NCBI RefSeq assembly: GCF_900089585.1
Contig: NZ_FLRH01000003.1
Location: forward strand, 1,287,001 to 1,351,000
From: Micromonospora sediminicola
Lineage (GTDB): Bacteria; Actinomycetota; Actinomycetes; Mycobacteriales; Micromonosporaceae
Reading direction: 5' to 3'
Length of the DNA: 64,000 bases
Below, in pieces: positions 45,755-54,455 of the stretch. The translations under genes were made by a program, and so were the position numbers. A model generated the notes under the pieces. It saw only the letters and a program-made list of their open reading frames with translations, made no database searches and was not told the origin of the DNA. How positions within the stretch are numbered: position 1 is the first letter of the stretch; the number at the start of each line of letters is the position of its first letter.

Positions 45755-46666
45755 GTGCGGGAAGAGCGGCGGGTCGGGGCCTACGGGGTGCTGCGGGACT
45801 CGGACGGGCGGGTGCTGCTGGCGCGCGGGGCGGCCGGGTGTCCCTGCCCGGGGGTGTGGCAGCTGCCCGGCGGCGGGGTCGAGCACGCGGAGCACCCGGC
45901 CGACGCCGTGGTACGCGAGTTCGCCGAGGAGACCGGACTGAGCGTGGTGGTCGCCGGGATCCGGGCCGCCGTCGCCGACGTGTCCGTCTTCCGGGACGAG
46001 GGCGTCGCGCTGCACACCGACCGGCTGATCTTCGACGTCGAGGCCCGGGGCGGGCGGCTGCGCCCCGAACCGGCCGGCGGCACCGACGAGGTGGGCTGGT
46101 GCACCCCCGGGGAGGCCGCCGACCGGCCGTTGATGCCGTTCACCGCCGAGTTGCTCAACCTGCCGGTGACGCCGCTGCCGGCCGATCTGCCCCGGGCCCG
46201 GCCCGCCGCGCCGGCCGGTCCGACCACCGACCGCCGGCAGCGTTTCGCCGCGTACGGGCTGGTCACCGATCCGACCGACCGGGTGCTGCTCACCATGATC
46301 GCGGACGGCTACCCGGGCGCCGGGCGGTGGCACCTGCCCGGCGGCGGCACCGACCACGGCGAGCAGCCGGCCGCCGGGCTGCTGCGGGAACTGGTCGAGG
46401 AGGCCGGGCAACTGGGGCGGGTGGTCGACCTGCTGGCAGTGGACAACCTGCACAATCCTGGCGCGCTCGGCCCGGAACGCCGCCCACTGGACTGGCACGG
46501 CATCCGGGTGATCTACCGGGTACGCGTGGACGCGCCGACCGAGGCGGTGGTGACCGAGCAGGCGGGTGGTTCCACCGCCCGGGCCGCCTGGTTCGCGCCG
46601 GCCGAGGTCGCCGCTCTGCGGATGACCGACGTGGCGGCCCGGGCCACCGGACGGCGAGTGAGCTGA
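45755..46666 (+). CDS. Tandem Nudix hydrolase (copy 2)
   Basis: A 303-residue two-Nudix protein, paralogous to the gene 112 bases upstream. Both Nudix boxes look complete: GGGVEHAEHPADAVVREFAEETG in the first domain and GGGTDHGEQPAAGLLRELVEEAG in the second. A Pro/Ala-rich linker joins them. Nudix enzymes cleave nucleoside-diphosphate derivatives; no substrate motif was recognised. GTG start; the ribosome-binding site is weak. Confidence 0.85.
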   Translation: MREERRVGAYGVLRDSDGRVLLARGAAGCPCPGVWQLPGGGVEHAEHPADAVVREFAEETGLSVVVAGIRAAVADVSVFRDEGVALHTDRLIFDVEARGGRLRPEPAGGTDEVGWCTPGEAADRPLMPFTAELLNLPVTPLPADLPRARPAAPAGPTTDRRQRFAAYGLVTDPTDRVLLTMIADGYPGAGRWHLPGGGTDHGEQPAAGLLRELVEEAGQLGRVVDLLAVDNLHNPGALGPERRPLDWHGIRVIYRVRVDAPTEAVVTEQAGGSTARAAWFAPAEVAALRMTDVAARATGRRVS

Positions 46667-46850
46667 ACCGCTCGCCGAGCCGGTCTGGGCCACCTCCGGT
46701 ACAGTCGGGAGTTGGGATTGGTCGACGAAAACGGGCGTTGAGCCCGAGATGGGAATAAGTGAGCGGTTCGCGCGGTTAAGGGAGTTATAAGTACCGCCGG
46801 CAGCTATCGCCAAGCCCCTATCCCCTGTGCAATGGTGTACTCCGCAAATG

Positions 46851-46910
46851 GGCTGCCGGGCCCGAAAGGTCCGGCACGAGACAGCCGGACACCCGCCCCG
46901 ACGTGGGCGG
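46851..46910 (+). other. Possible structured 5' leader of pssA
   Basis: Nested helices can be drawn: GGCTG/CAGCC closing CCGGGCC/GGTCCGG with a CGAAA loop (46851-46886), then CCGCCC/GGGCGG (46893-46910). They precede the pssA ribosome-binding site by about 20 bases. This may be a regulatory RNA structure, or simply what GC-rich sequence allows. Confidence 0.3.
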
Positions 46911-46936
46911 TCAGCCGATCCGGTGATGGAGGAAAC

Positions 46937-47917
46937 GTGCCGAGAGCCCCATGGCGCCGGCGTCGTACGACTGACAGTCCGCGCCCCGCAGGGCGTCGCT
47001 GGGCGGGCCGGTTGCGCCGCAGCAGCACGTTCGCCCGCCAGGTGCTGCTGGTCCGGGTGGGCCGCCGTGACGGCGCCCCCGGGACCGACCTGGTCACCCC
47101 CGACCACCGCTACGCCGACCGCCAGCGGCTCCGCTACGGCCGGCTCGACGCCGAGATCGAGGCGGTCCGCCCGATCAGCCCGGTGCTCGTCCCGGCCGTG
47201 CCGGTCGACGAGTCCCCGGCGATGTCGATCCCGCTCCTGCCCGGCGAGCGCACCGCCGCCCGCCGTGCCAAGTTCGCGCTGGTCAACGCCTGCACCCTGA
47301 GCAGCCTCATGCTCGGCATGCTGGCCATCTTCCTGGCCATGCAGGGCGAGGTGCGGATCGCCGCCGTCTGCCTGATCGCGTGCGTCGCGTTCGACGGCCT
47401 CGATGGCGCCCTGGCCCGCAAGCTCGGCGTGGCCAGCCCGTTCGGCGCGCAGATGGACTCGCTGGCCGACATGTGCTCGTTCGGTCTCGCCGCGCCGGTG
47501 GTGGTCTACGCCTCGCTGGCCGGTTCGGTGCCCCCGGCCGCCGCCGCGGTCGCCTGTGCTCTGGTCGCCGCGTGCGCGGCGATCCGGCTCGCCCGCTTCA
47601 ACGTCTCGCCCAAGGACGGCCGCTTCTTCTGCGGCGTGCCAACCACCATGGCGGCGGCGGTGCTCGCCCTGACCGTGGCGATCGGCGTGCCGGTCTCCGG
47701 TCTGGTCATGGTCGCCGGCGTGGCGCTGCTCGCCTTCGCCATGGTGTCGAGCTTCCCCTACGCCAAGCTCGCCCGGCTGCTGAAGCTGCCGCCGTGGCTC
47801 TGGCTGGCCCCGGTGGTCGGCGCGCTCGTCGACATCCGGCTCACCTTCGCCCTCGTGGTGGTGGGCTACCTGGTCAGCGGCCCGCTGCTCTGGCTGCACC
47901 AGCGCCGGGCCGCCTGA
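46937..47917 (+). CDS. pssA: CDP-diacylglycerol--serine O-phosphatidyltransferase
   Basis: A 326-residue membrane protein. The CDP-alcohol phosphotransferase motif DGLDGALARKLGVASPFGAQMDSLAD (about residues 152-178) is complete, with several helices around it. About 110 basic, non-membrane residues precede the first helix, more than usual for PssA. The GTG at 46937 follows GATGGAGGAAAC. PssA makes phosphatidylserine; the decarboxylase gene that completes phosphatidylethanolamine synthesis is the convergent neighbour, which supports PssA over other family members. Confidence 0.88.
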   Translation: MPRAPWRRRRTTDSPRPAGRRWAGRLRRSSTFARQVLLVRVGRRDGAPGTDLVTPDHRYADRQRLRYGRLDAEIEAVRPISPVLVPAVPVDESPAMSIPLLPGERTAARRAKFALVNACTLSSLMLGMLAIFLAMQGEVRIAAVCLIACVAFDGLDGALARKLGVASPFGAQMDSLADMCSFGLAAPVVVYASLAGSVPPAAAAVACALVAACAAIRLARFNVSPKDGRFFCGVPTTMAAAVLALTVAIGVPVSGLVMVAGVALLAFAMVSSFPYAKLARLLKLPPWLWLAPVVGALVDIRLTFALVVVGYLVSGPLLWLHQRRAA

Positions 47918-47933
47918 CCCGGACTCGTACGAC

Positions 47934-47968
47934 AGAAGGGGCGCCGCGCATCGCGCGGCGCCCCTTCT
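47934..47968. terminator. Bidirectional terminator between pssA and psd
   Basis: A 16-bp perfect stem (AGAAGGGGCGCCGCGC with its complement) and a three-base loop lie between convergent genes. The flanking A and T residues give a partial T-run in both directions. Confidence 0.85.
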
Positions 47969-47981
47969 CGCGTTCTCGCGG

Positions 47982-49229
47982 TCAGCGCCAGCGGGCGATG
48001 ACCGTGCTGCCACCGACCACCTTGTCGCCCGGCCCGACCAGCGGGTCCGCGGCGTCGGCCGGCAGGTAGACGTCGGTCCGCGAGCCGAAGCGGATCAGGC
48101 CGAAGCGCTCGCCCCGGGCCAGCAGCGAGCCGACCGGCGCCCGCTGCACGATCCGGCGGGCGATAAGCCCGGTGCGCTGGGCCACCACCACCGTGCCGTG
48201 GTCGGTGTCCAACACCGTGTACGCCGCCACGTTGTGCTCGGCGTCCGGCTTCATGGCGTTGACGAACCCACCGTCGGCGACGAAGTAGTCGATCACCTTG
48301 CCGGCCACCGGCGCGCGGTTGACGTGCACGTCCAGCACCGACAGGAACACCGCGATCCGCAGCCACTCGCCGTCGCCGAAGCGCTCGTCCTGCAACCGCT
48401 GCACGGAGAGGACCTGACCGTCCGCGGACGCGACCACCGCCGACGGGTCCTCCGGGACGTCCCGCTCCGGGTCCCGGAAGAACGCGGCCACCGGGGCGGC
48501 GGCCAGCGCCGGCAGCAGCCAGAGCCGGGACTTCGGCCGGGCGGCCCGGGCCAGGGCGGCCAGGCCGAGCGTGATGCCGGCGGCGGCCACGCCGTTGGAG
48601 TCGATGTGCATCTGTCGGGTCAGCGGCACGCTCGACGGCCGGTACGCCGGCGACAACGAGGCCGCCAGCGCGGCCGGCGCCGGGGTGAAGCGCAGGTGGT
48701 GCACGCGTACCGGCGGGGAGTTGCGCAGCACCACGTCGGTGCGGACGCCGTGCAGCACGCCCTGCCGGTCCAGCTCGGCGCCCGCGCCCTCGGTGCGGAA
48801 CAGCGGCGCGGCGACGCTCAGCACCGCCCCGTCGGCCAGGTACTTCGACAGCCCGTCGACCGCGGCGCGGGCCTCCTCGGCGGTCCCGGTGAACGGCTCG
48901 GCGACGACGACCGCCGCCGCGGCGTCCGCCTCGGCGAGGGCGTCGACGACGCGTACCCGGTCGGCGACCCAGCGGCCCTGGGCCGTCACGTGCTCCCGCA
49001 GCGCGGCCGCCGCGGCGCCCTCCGCCGGCACCACGACGAGCCGGTCGCCGGGGAGCAGCGCCTCGATCGCCGCAGCCAGCACCGCGGACTCCGGGGTCGC
49101 GCCGACCAGCAGGCCGGCCTTGGGGTCGTTACGCCGGGCGAACTCGCTGACGAGCGTACGGGCGGCGCGCTCGCCGATGCGGACCGCACCGGACGGAGCG
49201 GTGACGCGCACGGCGGGGGACTGGGTCAT
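47982..49229 (-). CDS. psd: Phosphatidylserine decarboxylase fused to an N-terminal Rossmann-like domain
   Basis: A 415-residue protein. The C-terminal half (about 206-415) is phosphatidylserine decarboxylase: FFRDPERDVPEDPSAVVASADG, FLSVLDVHVNRAPVAG and the self-cleavage site GGST near residue 406. The N-terminal 200 residues read like a class I methyltransferase-type Rossmann fold (GLLVGATPESAVLAAAIEALLPGDRLVVVPAEG), with a degenerate motif I. This extra domain is not in ordinary Psd. The ATG at 49229 follows AGGAG. It acts with PssA in phosphatidylethanolamine synthesis. Confidence 0.87.
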   Translation of the reverse strand: MTQSPAVRVTAPSGAVRIGERAARTLVSEFARRNDPKAGLLVGATPESAVLAAAIEALLPGDRLVVVPAEGAAAAALREHVTAQGRWVADRVRVVDALAEADAAAAVVVAEPFTGTAEEARAAVDGLSKYLADGAVLSVAAPLFRTEGAGAELDRQGVLHGVRTDVVLRNSPPVRVHHLRFTPAPAALAASLSPAYRPSSVPLTRQMHIDSNGVAAAGITLGLAALARAARPKSRLWLLPALAAAPVAAFFRDPERDVPEDPSAVVASADGQVLSVQRLQDERFGDGEWLRIAVFLSVLDVHVNRAPVAGKVIDYFVADGGFVNAMKPDAEHNVAAYTVLDTDHGTVVVAQRTGLIARRIVQRAPVGSLLARGERFGLIRFGSRTDVYLPADAADPLVGPGDKVVGGSTVIARWR

Positions 49230-49354
49230 GTCTGACGAGCTCCTGACGAGTGAGAGACGGACGGGACCGCCTCGGCGGCGGCCGACCGGCCGGGGAGCGC
49301 CCTGCGTGGTCGGGATGGCGGGGCCGGCCGGCGGAGGCGGGATCTCCACCGACC

Positions 49355-49360
49355 AGCATA
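49355..49360 (-). promoter_or_regulatory. Candidate -10 box TATGCT for psd
   Basis: TATGCT on the minus strand lies about 125 bases upstream of the psd ATG and is a good -10 match. The -35 region is poor. The 171-bp gap up to 49400 holds nothing else recognised. Confidence 0.35.
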
Positions 49361-49400
49361 GGCCGCGTCGTCGCGCTGCCGCACCGGCGCGGTCGGGCCG

Positions 49401-49952
49401 TCACCCGGCCCGGCCCGCCCGCGATCCGTCGTCGTCACCCGGGTCGAGCGGTGGCAGCTCGCGGGTGGCCGGTTCGGCCCGGCCCGCGGGCCCGCCGGTG
49501 CCCAGCTCCTCGGTCCCCGGCTCGGCCGGTGACCGGAGCGGCTCCGGGTCGGCGGGCCGGTCCGCCCACACCGGGGGCTCCGGGTCGGCGGGCCGGTCCT
49601 CCGACGCCGGCGTCGGCACGTCGGTCGTCGCGCCGGTGGGCCACTCGTCGGCCTCCGTGGGCACCGCCCGGCCGTCGACCGGTACGTCGTCGCGGTACGG
49701 CGCGGCCACCGTCGTCTCCGGTCCCGCGGTCGGGCCCGGCTGGTCGGACTGGTCCGCCCGGTCCGGCCCGCGACCCGAGCGCAAGGCCCCGACCAGCCCG
49801 AGCAGTCCGATCAGGACCAGCCCGCCGGCGAGGAACCAACCGACCGGCGGAACGGCCAGCCCGAGGATCCGGGCCAGCAGCCACCAGAGGGCCAGCCCGA
49901 GGAAGACGAGCCCGAAGGCGAACGACACGACGTCGGTGCGGTGGGCCTTCAC
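49401..49952 (-). CDS. Small membrane protein with acidic Pro-rich tail
   Basis: 183 residues. Two hydrophobic segments (about 8-30 and 36-58) follow a short N-terminus, and the rest is an acidic Asp/Glu/Pro-rich tail containing near-repeats (EDRPADPEPPVWADRPADPEPL). The GTG overlaps the stop of the upstream PspC gene (GTGA), so it is coupled to it and probably works with it. Function unknown. Confidence 0.8.
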   Translation of the reverse strand: MKAHRTDVVSFAFGLVFLGLALWWLLARILGLAVPPVGWFLAGGLVLIGLLGLVGALRSGRGPDRADQSDQPGPTAGPETTVAAPYRDDVPVDGRAVPTEADEWPTGATTDVPTPASEDRPADPEPPVWADRPADPEPLRSPAEPGTEELGTGGPAGRAEPATRELPPLDPGDDDGSRAGRAG

Positions 49953-51784
49953 CGGGTCACCTCCAGGTTTCCGGCGTTCACGTGGACGTAGAGACGCAGC
50001 TTGCCGCCGCCGGGGCCGTCCGCGCCGGCGTCGGTGCTCTCCCAGTGGCGGCCGTTGAGCCCGCCGGTGCGCCGGCCGAAGACCGTGGCCTCACCGGCGT
50101 TGACGTCCGCCACCGTGGTCACGTCCACGTCCGGCGGCACGACCACTGTCGCGTTGCCGAGGTTCACGTCGACGGTCACCTGGACGTCCTGCTTGTCGAA
50201 GTCGATGGCGCGCAGGTCGAGCACCGCGTCACCGAGGTTGTTCTCGTAGCGGTCGGCCAGGTCGCGCCGGTCGGTGGGGGCCCAGGTGACGTTCCCGTCG
50301 ATGCCGCGGACCCGGTCGTAGGACTCGGCGACGGTGGCGACGCCGAGCGCCGCCGCGGTGACCAGACCGAGAGCGATCAGCCACCGGGCCCGGCCGAACC
50401 AGGTGCCCACGAGCAGCCCGAGGCCGATGGTGGCCAACACCGCGGCGAAGTAGCCGGCCGCGCCGACCGGAAAGACGTCGAGCAGGTCGAGCATCGCCAC
50501 CAGGCCCAGCGCCAGGAAGATCAGCGAGAACGTGATCGCGCCGAGGGCCGAGCGCTCTTTCGGCCGCTTCGGCGGTCGCGGCGGTCGGACCGGCGCCGGG
50601 GAGGGGCGCGATCCGGCGTACGGGCCGTGCGGGGCGAACGGCGGGCGGTAGCCCCCCGGCGGCGGGGGCGCTCCCACCGGGGCCGGCGGTGGCACGGCCG
50701 CCGGATCACCGAGCGGGCCGCCCGTGGTGGGCGCGACCGGCCACGTCGGGGCCGCGCCGGAGACCGGCGGGGTGACCGCGGGCAGCGCGGCGGTCACCGG
50801 CTCGGGCCGGACCGGTCGGACGCCGGCCGCGGCGGGCCAGCCCGGAGCGGACAACGGCGTGGCCGGGTAGCCCGGCTCGACCGGGGTGGTCGGTAGACCC
50901 GACCCGACCGGCGTGGCCGGGTAGCCCGGCGGCTCGGGCCAGGCGGACGGCGCGGGTGGGTAGCCCGGCTCGGCCGGGGTGGCCGGCGGGTAACCCGGTT
51001 CGGGGTGGGCCCCGGCCACCGACGGGCCGGTGGCGGTCGGCGGCGTGCCCTCGACCGGTCCGTGCGACGGGACCGAGGGGGAGGGTCCGCCGGCCCACGG
51101 CACGCCCGGGGCGGCGGACCCGGCCCAGGACCCGGGGGCCGGGCCGGCGGGGGAGGGCGCCGGCCAGGCCACCGGTGGCACCGGGCCCGGCGCCGGCCCG
51201 GGCGCGGGCGTGCCCGTCCGGCCCGCCGCGTCGCGGGGCTCGCGGTTGAGCAGCAGCGCGCCGCCGACCAGGATCACCGCACCGAGCAGGATGGCCCGGA
51301 AGCCGTCGGTGACGACGTAGGCGAAGCCGACCGCGACCACGAGGCCGAGCACGATCACGGTGATCGGGGACATGCTGGAGCGCCCCCGGCCGAGCATCGA
51401 CTCCACCGGCGAGGCGGTGTCCCCCTCGCCGGGGATGATCAGCCACGCGGCGACGTAGACGAGGATGCCGATGCCGCCGAAGAAGCCGAGCACGGCCAAC
51501 AGGACGCGCCACAGCACCGGGTCGGTGTTGGTGGCCCGGCCGATGGCCGCGCAGACGCCGGCCAGGTAGCGGCCCTCCCGGGGGCGGACCAGCCCGTACC
51601 GGGTGGTGAAGCCGGCCGCACCGGGCGGTGGGGCGTACCCACCGGGTGGTGGATCGGCGAACGGCGCGCCGCCCGGCGGCGGGGTCGCGTCGTCGGCGGC
51701 GGATGCCGACCCCGGCGGGGGCGGCGGCGGATCGTCCTGTGCTGCCGCCCAGGGGCGGGGCGGACGGGCAGCGTCCTCGGTCAT
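49949..51784 (-). CDS. PspC-domain protein with LiaF-like C-terminal domain
   Basis: A 611-residue protein. A Pro-rich N-terminus (1-58) precedes a PspC domain (RPREGRYLAGVCAAIGRATNTDPVLWRVLLAVL, about 68-120) with further membrane helices to about 185. A long Pro/Gly-rich region (190-415) with repeats of the type PGYPATP follows, then more membrane helices (about 418-490). The C-terminal domain (about 500-611: VDVNLGNATVVVPPDVDVTTVADVNAGEATVFG) is of the LiaF/cell-wall-stress type. Such proteins restrain a neighbouring LiaS-type kinase; here that kinase is divergent. Confidence 0.88.
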   Translation of the reverse strand: MTEDAARPPRPWAAAQDDPPPPPPGSASAADDATPPPGGAPFADPPPGGYAPPPGAAGFTTRYGLVRPREGRYLAGVCAAIGRATNTDPVLWRVLLAVLGFFGGIGILVYVAAWLIIPGEGDTASPVESMLGRGRSSMSPITVIVLGLVVAVGFAYVVTDGFRAILLGAVILVGGALLLNREPRDAAGRTGTPAPGPAPGPVPPVAWPAPSPAGPAPGSWAGSAAPGVPWAGGPSPSVPSHGPVEGTPPTATGPSVAGAHPEPGYPPATPAEPGYPPAPSAWPEPPGYPATPVGSGLPTTPVEPGYPATPLSAPGWPAAAGVRPVRPEPVTAALPAVTPPVSGAAPTWPVAPTTGGPLGDPAAVPPPAPVGAPPPPGGYRPPFAPHGPYAGSRPSPAPVRPPRPPKRPKERSALGAITFSLIFLALGLVAMLDLLDVFPVGAAGYFAAVLATIGLGLLVGTWFGRARWLIALGLVTAAALGVATVAESYDRVRGIDGNVTWAPTDRRDLADRYENNLGDAVLDLRAIDFDKQDVQVTVDVNLGNATVVVPPDVDVTTVADVNAGEATVFGRRTGGLNGRHWESTDAGADGPGGGKLRLYVHVNAGNLEVTR

Positions 51785-51864
51785 GACTCCGATACTGCTG
51801 CCCCGGCCGCCCGGCCGACCTCAGGACCCGACCCTGACCCCACCCTGAGATCCGCCGATGGTGA

Positions 51865-53211
51865 ATGTCCGGGGCGTCCCCGTGGTCCGGGGCGTTCCCG
51901 CCGTGTGACGATCGGGTCGTCGGCCGTCGCCGGCATCTCGCGCCGACCCGGGAGCCTCCCATCAGCAGCACCGTCACGCCCCACCCGCCGCGCCTCTACC
52001 GGGCCACCGAGCACCGGTTGGCCGCCGGGGTGGCCGCCGGCATCGCCGACCACCTGGGCATCCCGGTGCTGCGGGTGCGGATGGCGTTCATGGTCCTGCT
52101 CGGGCTCAGCGGTCTCGGGCTGCTGCTCTACGCCGCCTTCTGGGCGGTGGTCCCGCCTCGCCCCGGCGACACCGCCGCTCCGCCCCGGCGCGACCTCACC
52201 CAACTGCTGCCGTTCGTGGCGATCGGGCTGGGCGTGCTGCTGTTGCAGGTGTTCGCCTTCAACTCGGTGGGCGCCGCCGGGACCGCCGGCTGGCTGGTGG
52301 CGATCATCGCGGTCGGCGCCGGCGTCATCTGGCACCAGTCCGGGCCGGAGCGCCGCCGGCAGTGGGGTGACTCGGCCGTGCCCTGGCTGGGCGCGGTGGT
52401 GGAGGAGAGCGACCGGCGGGCGTTCGTGCTCCGCTTCATCGGCGGCGGCGTGCTCGTCGCGGTCGGCATCATCGGCGTGGCCGCGGTCTACTCGCCGGCA
52501 CAGAACTTCGACGCGGTGCTCAACGGCGTCATCTTCGCCCTGGTCGGGCTCGCCGGGGTGGGCGTGGTGACCGGCCCGGTGCTCTGGCGCACCTGGAACC
52601 AGCTCCGGTCGGAGCGGGAGGGGCGGATCCGCGAGCAGGAGCGCGCCGAACTGGCCGCCATGGTGCACGACCAGGTGCTGCACACGCTCGCCCTGATCCA
52701 GCGCAACGCCGGCGACGTCAAGACGGTGCAGCGGCTGGCCCGGGGCCAGGAACGGTCGTTGCGCAACTGGCTCTACAAGCCGACCGCCTCGCCGACCGAG
52801 CGGTTCGCGGCCGCTCTGGAGCAGGCCGCGGCGGAGGTGGAGGACACGTTCGCCATCACCGTCGAGGCGGTGGTGGTCGGCGACCGCGAGACCGACGAGC
52901 GGGTCGGGGCGCTGGTCGCCGCCGCCCGGGAGGCGCTGGTCAACGCGGCCCGGCACGCCGGGGTGCAGACCGTGTCGCTCTACGCCGAGGTGGAGCCGGA
53001 GCAGGTCAGCGTCTTCGTCCGGGACCGGGGCAAGGGCTTCGACCCGGATACGGTGGAGAATCACCGGCACGGCGTCCGAGGCTCGATCATCGGACGGATG
53101 AAGCGGCACGGCGGCCGGGCGGAGATCCGGTCCGAGCCCGGAGAGGGGACCGAGGTCCGGCTGATCCTGCCGATCAGCGGCTCCGGCGCCACCACGGAAA
53201 GGGACAGGTGA
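51865..53211 (+). CDS. PspC-domain sensor histidine kinase (LiaS/NarX type)
   Basis: Up to 448 residues. A PspC domain (RLYRATEHRLAAGVAAGIADHLGIPVLRVRMAF) opens the membrane part, with about six helices to residue 240. The HisKA_3-type region AELAAMVHDQVLHTLALIQ holds the phospho-accepting His. The ATPase domain has EALVNAARHAG and VRDRGKGFDPDTVENHRHGVRGSIIGRM. The start is uncertain: ATG 51865 has a weak ribosome-binding site, while the best one (GGGAG at 51950) precedes ATC at 51961. Its response regulator follows by two bases. Confidence 0.88.
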   Translation: MSGASPWSGAFPPCDDRVVGRRRHLAPTREPPISSTVTPHPPRLYRATEHRLAAGVAAGIADHLGIPVLRVRMAFMVLLGLSGLGLLLYAAFWAVVPPRPGDTAAPPRRDLTQLLPFVAIGLGVLLLQVFAFNSVGAAGTAGWLVAIIAVGAGVIWHQSGPERRRQWGDSAVPWLGAVVEESDRRAFVLRFIGGGVLVAVGIIGVAAVYSPAQNFDAVLNGVIFALVGLAGVGVVTGPVLWRTWNQLRSEREGRIREQERAELAAMVHDQVLHTLALIQRNAGDVKTVQRLARGQERSLRNWLYKPTASPTERFAAALEQAAAEVEDTFAITVEAVVVGDRETDERVGALVAAAREALVNAARHAGVQTVSLYAEVEPEQVSVFVRDRGKGFDPDTVENHRHGVRGSIIGRMKRHGGRAEIRSEPGEGTEVRLILPISGSGATTERDR

Positions 53212-53213
53212 CC

Positions 53214-53891
53214 ATGTCCGAGCAGGAACCGGTCGAGGGCGCGACGCCGCGGGGTCCGCTGCGGGTGTTCCTCGTCGACGACCACGCCATGTTCCGCGCC
53301 GGCGTCCGCGCCGAGCTGGGCGCGCGGGTCGACGTGGTGGGCGAGGCCAGTTCGGTGGCCGAGGCGGTGGCCCGGATCGCGGCGACCCAGCCGGACGTGG
53401 TGCTGCTCGACGTGCACATGCCGGACGGCGGTGGCCGGGCCGTGCTGGAGGCGATGCGGCGGACCCACCCGCAGGTGAAGTTCCTGGCGTTGAGCGTGTC
53501 CGACGCCGCCGAGGACGTGATCGGCCTGATCCGGGCGGGTGCCCGGGGCTACGTCACGAAGACCATCTCGCCCGAGGAGCTGACCGACGCGATCCGTCGG
53601 GTGGCCGACGGCGACGCCGTGTTCAGCCCGCGGCTGGCCGGGTTCGTGCTGGACGCGTTCGCGTCCCGGCCGGACGCGCCGGTCGCCGATCCCGAGCTGG
53701 ACCAGCTCACCAACCGGGAGCGCGAGGTGCTCCGGCTGCTCGCCCGGGGCTACGCGTACAAGGAGATCGCCAAGGAGCTGTTCATCTCGATCAAGACGGT
53801 CGAGACGCACGTCTCCAACGTGCTGCGCAAGCTCCAGATGTCGAACCGGTACGAGTTGTCCCGCTGGGCCGCCGACCGTCGGCTGGTCTGA
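53214..53891 (+). CDS. LuxR/NarL-family response regulator (LiaR type)
   Basis: A 225-residue protein. The receiver has VFLVDDHAMFRAG (acidic pair), phospho-acceptor Asp in VVLLDVHMPDGGG, and the Lys in YVTKTISPEEL. The C-terminal HTH is LTNREREVLRLLARGYAYKEIAKELFISIKTVETHVSNVLRKL. I chose ATG 53214, nine bases after GGAAAGGGA; a GTG at 53208 overlapping the kinase stop is possible. It is the partner of the PspC kinase and probably controls envelope-stress genes, including the divergent PspC/LiaF-like operon. Confidence 0.93.
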   Translation: MSEQEPVEGATPRGPLRVFLVDDHAMFRAGVRAELGARVDVVGEASSVAEAVARIAATQPDVVLLDVHMPDGGGRAVLEAMRRTHPQVKFLALSVSDAAEDVIGLIRAGARGYVTKTISPEELTDAIRRVADGDAVFSPRLAGFVLDAFASRPDAPVADPELDQLTNREREVLRLLARGYAYKEIAKELFISIKTVETHVSNVLRKLQMSNRYELSRWAADRRLV

Positions 53892-54455
53892 CCCCGGCGG
53901 ACCGGGTCACCTCGGCACCCTCGTCCGGCCGGTCGACCGTGGCGTACGGCCGGCCGAGGCCGGCATCGTCCGGATGGTCAGAACCGCGAGCGTCCGTCGC
54001 GTACCGGCGTGGGCGGGGCGCATCTCACAGCGCCGGACGTACGGGGTGGTCCCGGCAGGTCTGGGCACGTCTTTCCTGTTCAGAGCCGTGCGATCGGTGA
54101 CGTTTGTGATCTTTTCTCAAGTATCGGCAACGTGGCGGGCAACTAACGGCTTGATAACGGCACCTTCACGGAAAGGGCCGGTGGGTGTCACAGTGGCAGC
54201 ACCTCACCCCCCGGTGTGAGGCATCTCGTCGGGCCCGCCGACCACGTGACGCGCTCTCCGCGCCGCTGCGTGGTCGTCGACCCTGCGCGGTGTCCTCGTC
54301 GAAGGGTGTGGCGCCCGGCGATCGGTACCCCTGGGGTGTCCCGATTTCCTCTGCGGTAAACCGGCGATCTGTGGTTCGGGTCGTCGGCGGTGTCACCCCC
54401 CCAACGTGCGTGAAACCCACGACGGAACCAGGTTAGAAAGAGGAGGCCCCTCGGA
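53892..54455. other. 564-bp intergenic region upstream of oppA
   Basis: An imperfect hairpin over the response-regulator stop (about 53889-53909, TGACCC/GGGTCA) may end the upstream operon. A patch of lower GC content (about 54095-54165, with TTTGTGATCTTTTCTCAAG and TTGATAAC) is the likely promoter zone, but no -35/-10 pair is convincing. AGGAGG at 54441 is the oppA ribosome-binding site. No small gene is supported. Confidence 0.55.

Noticed and set aside
46667..46936. c-di-AMP (ydaO-type) riboswitch upstream of pssA
   Set aside because: The conserved sequence blocks of that class could not be found. Only generic helices can be drawn.
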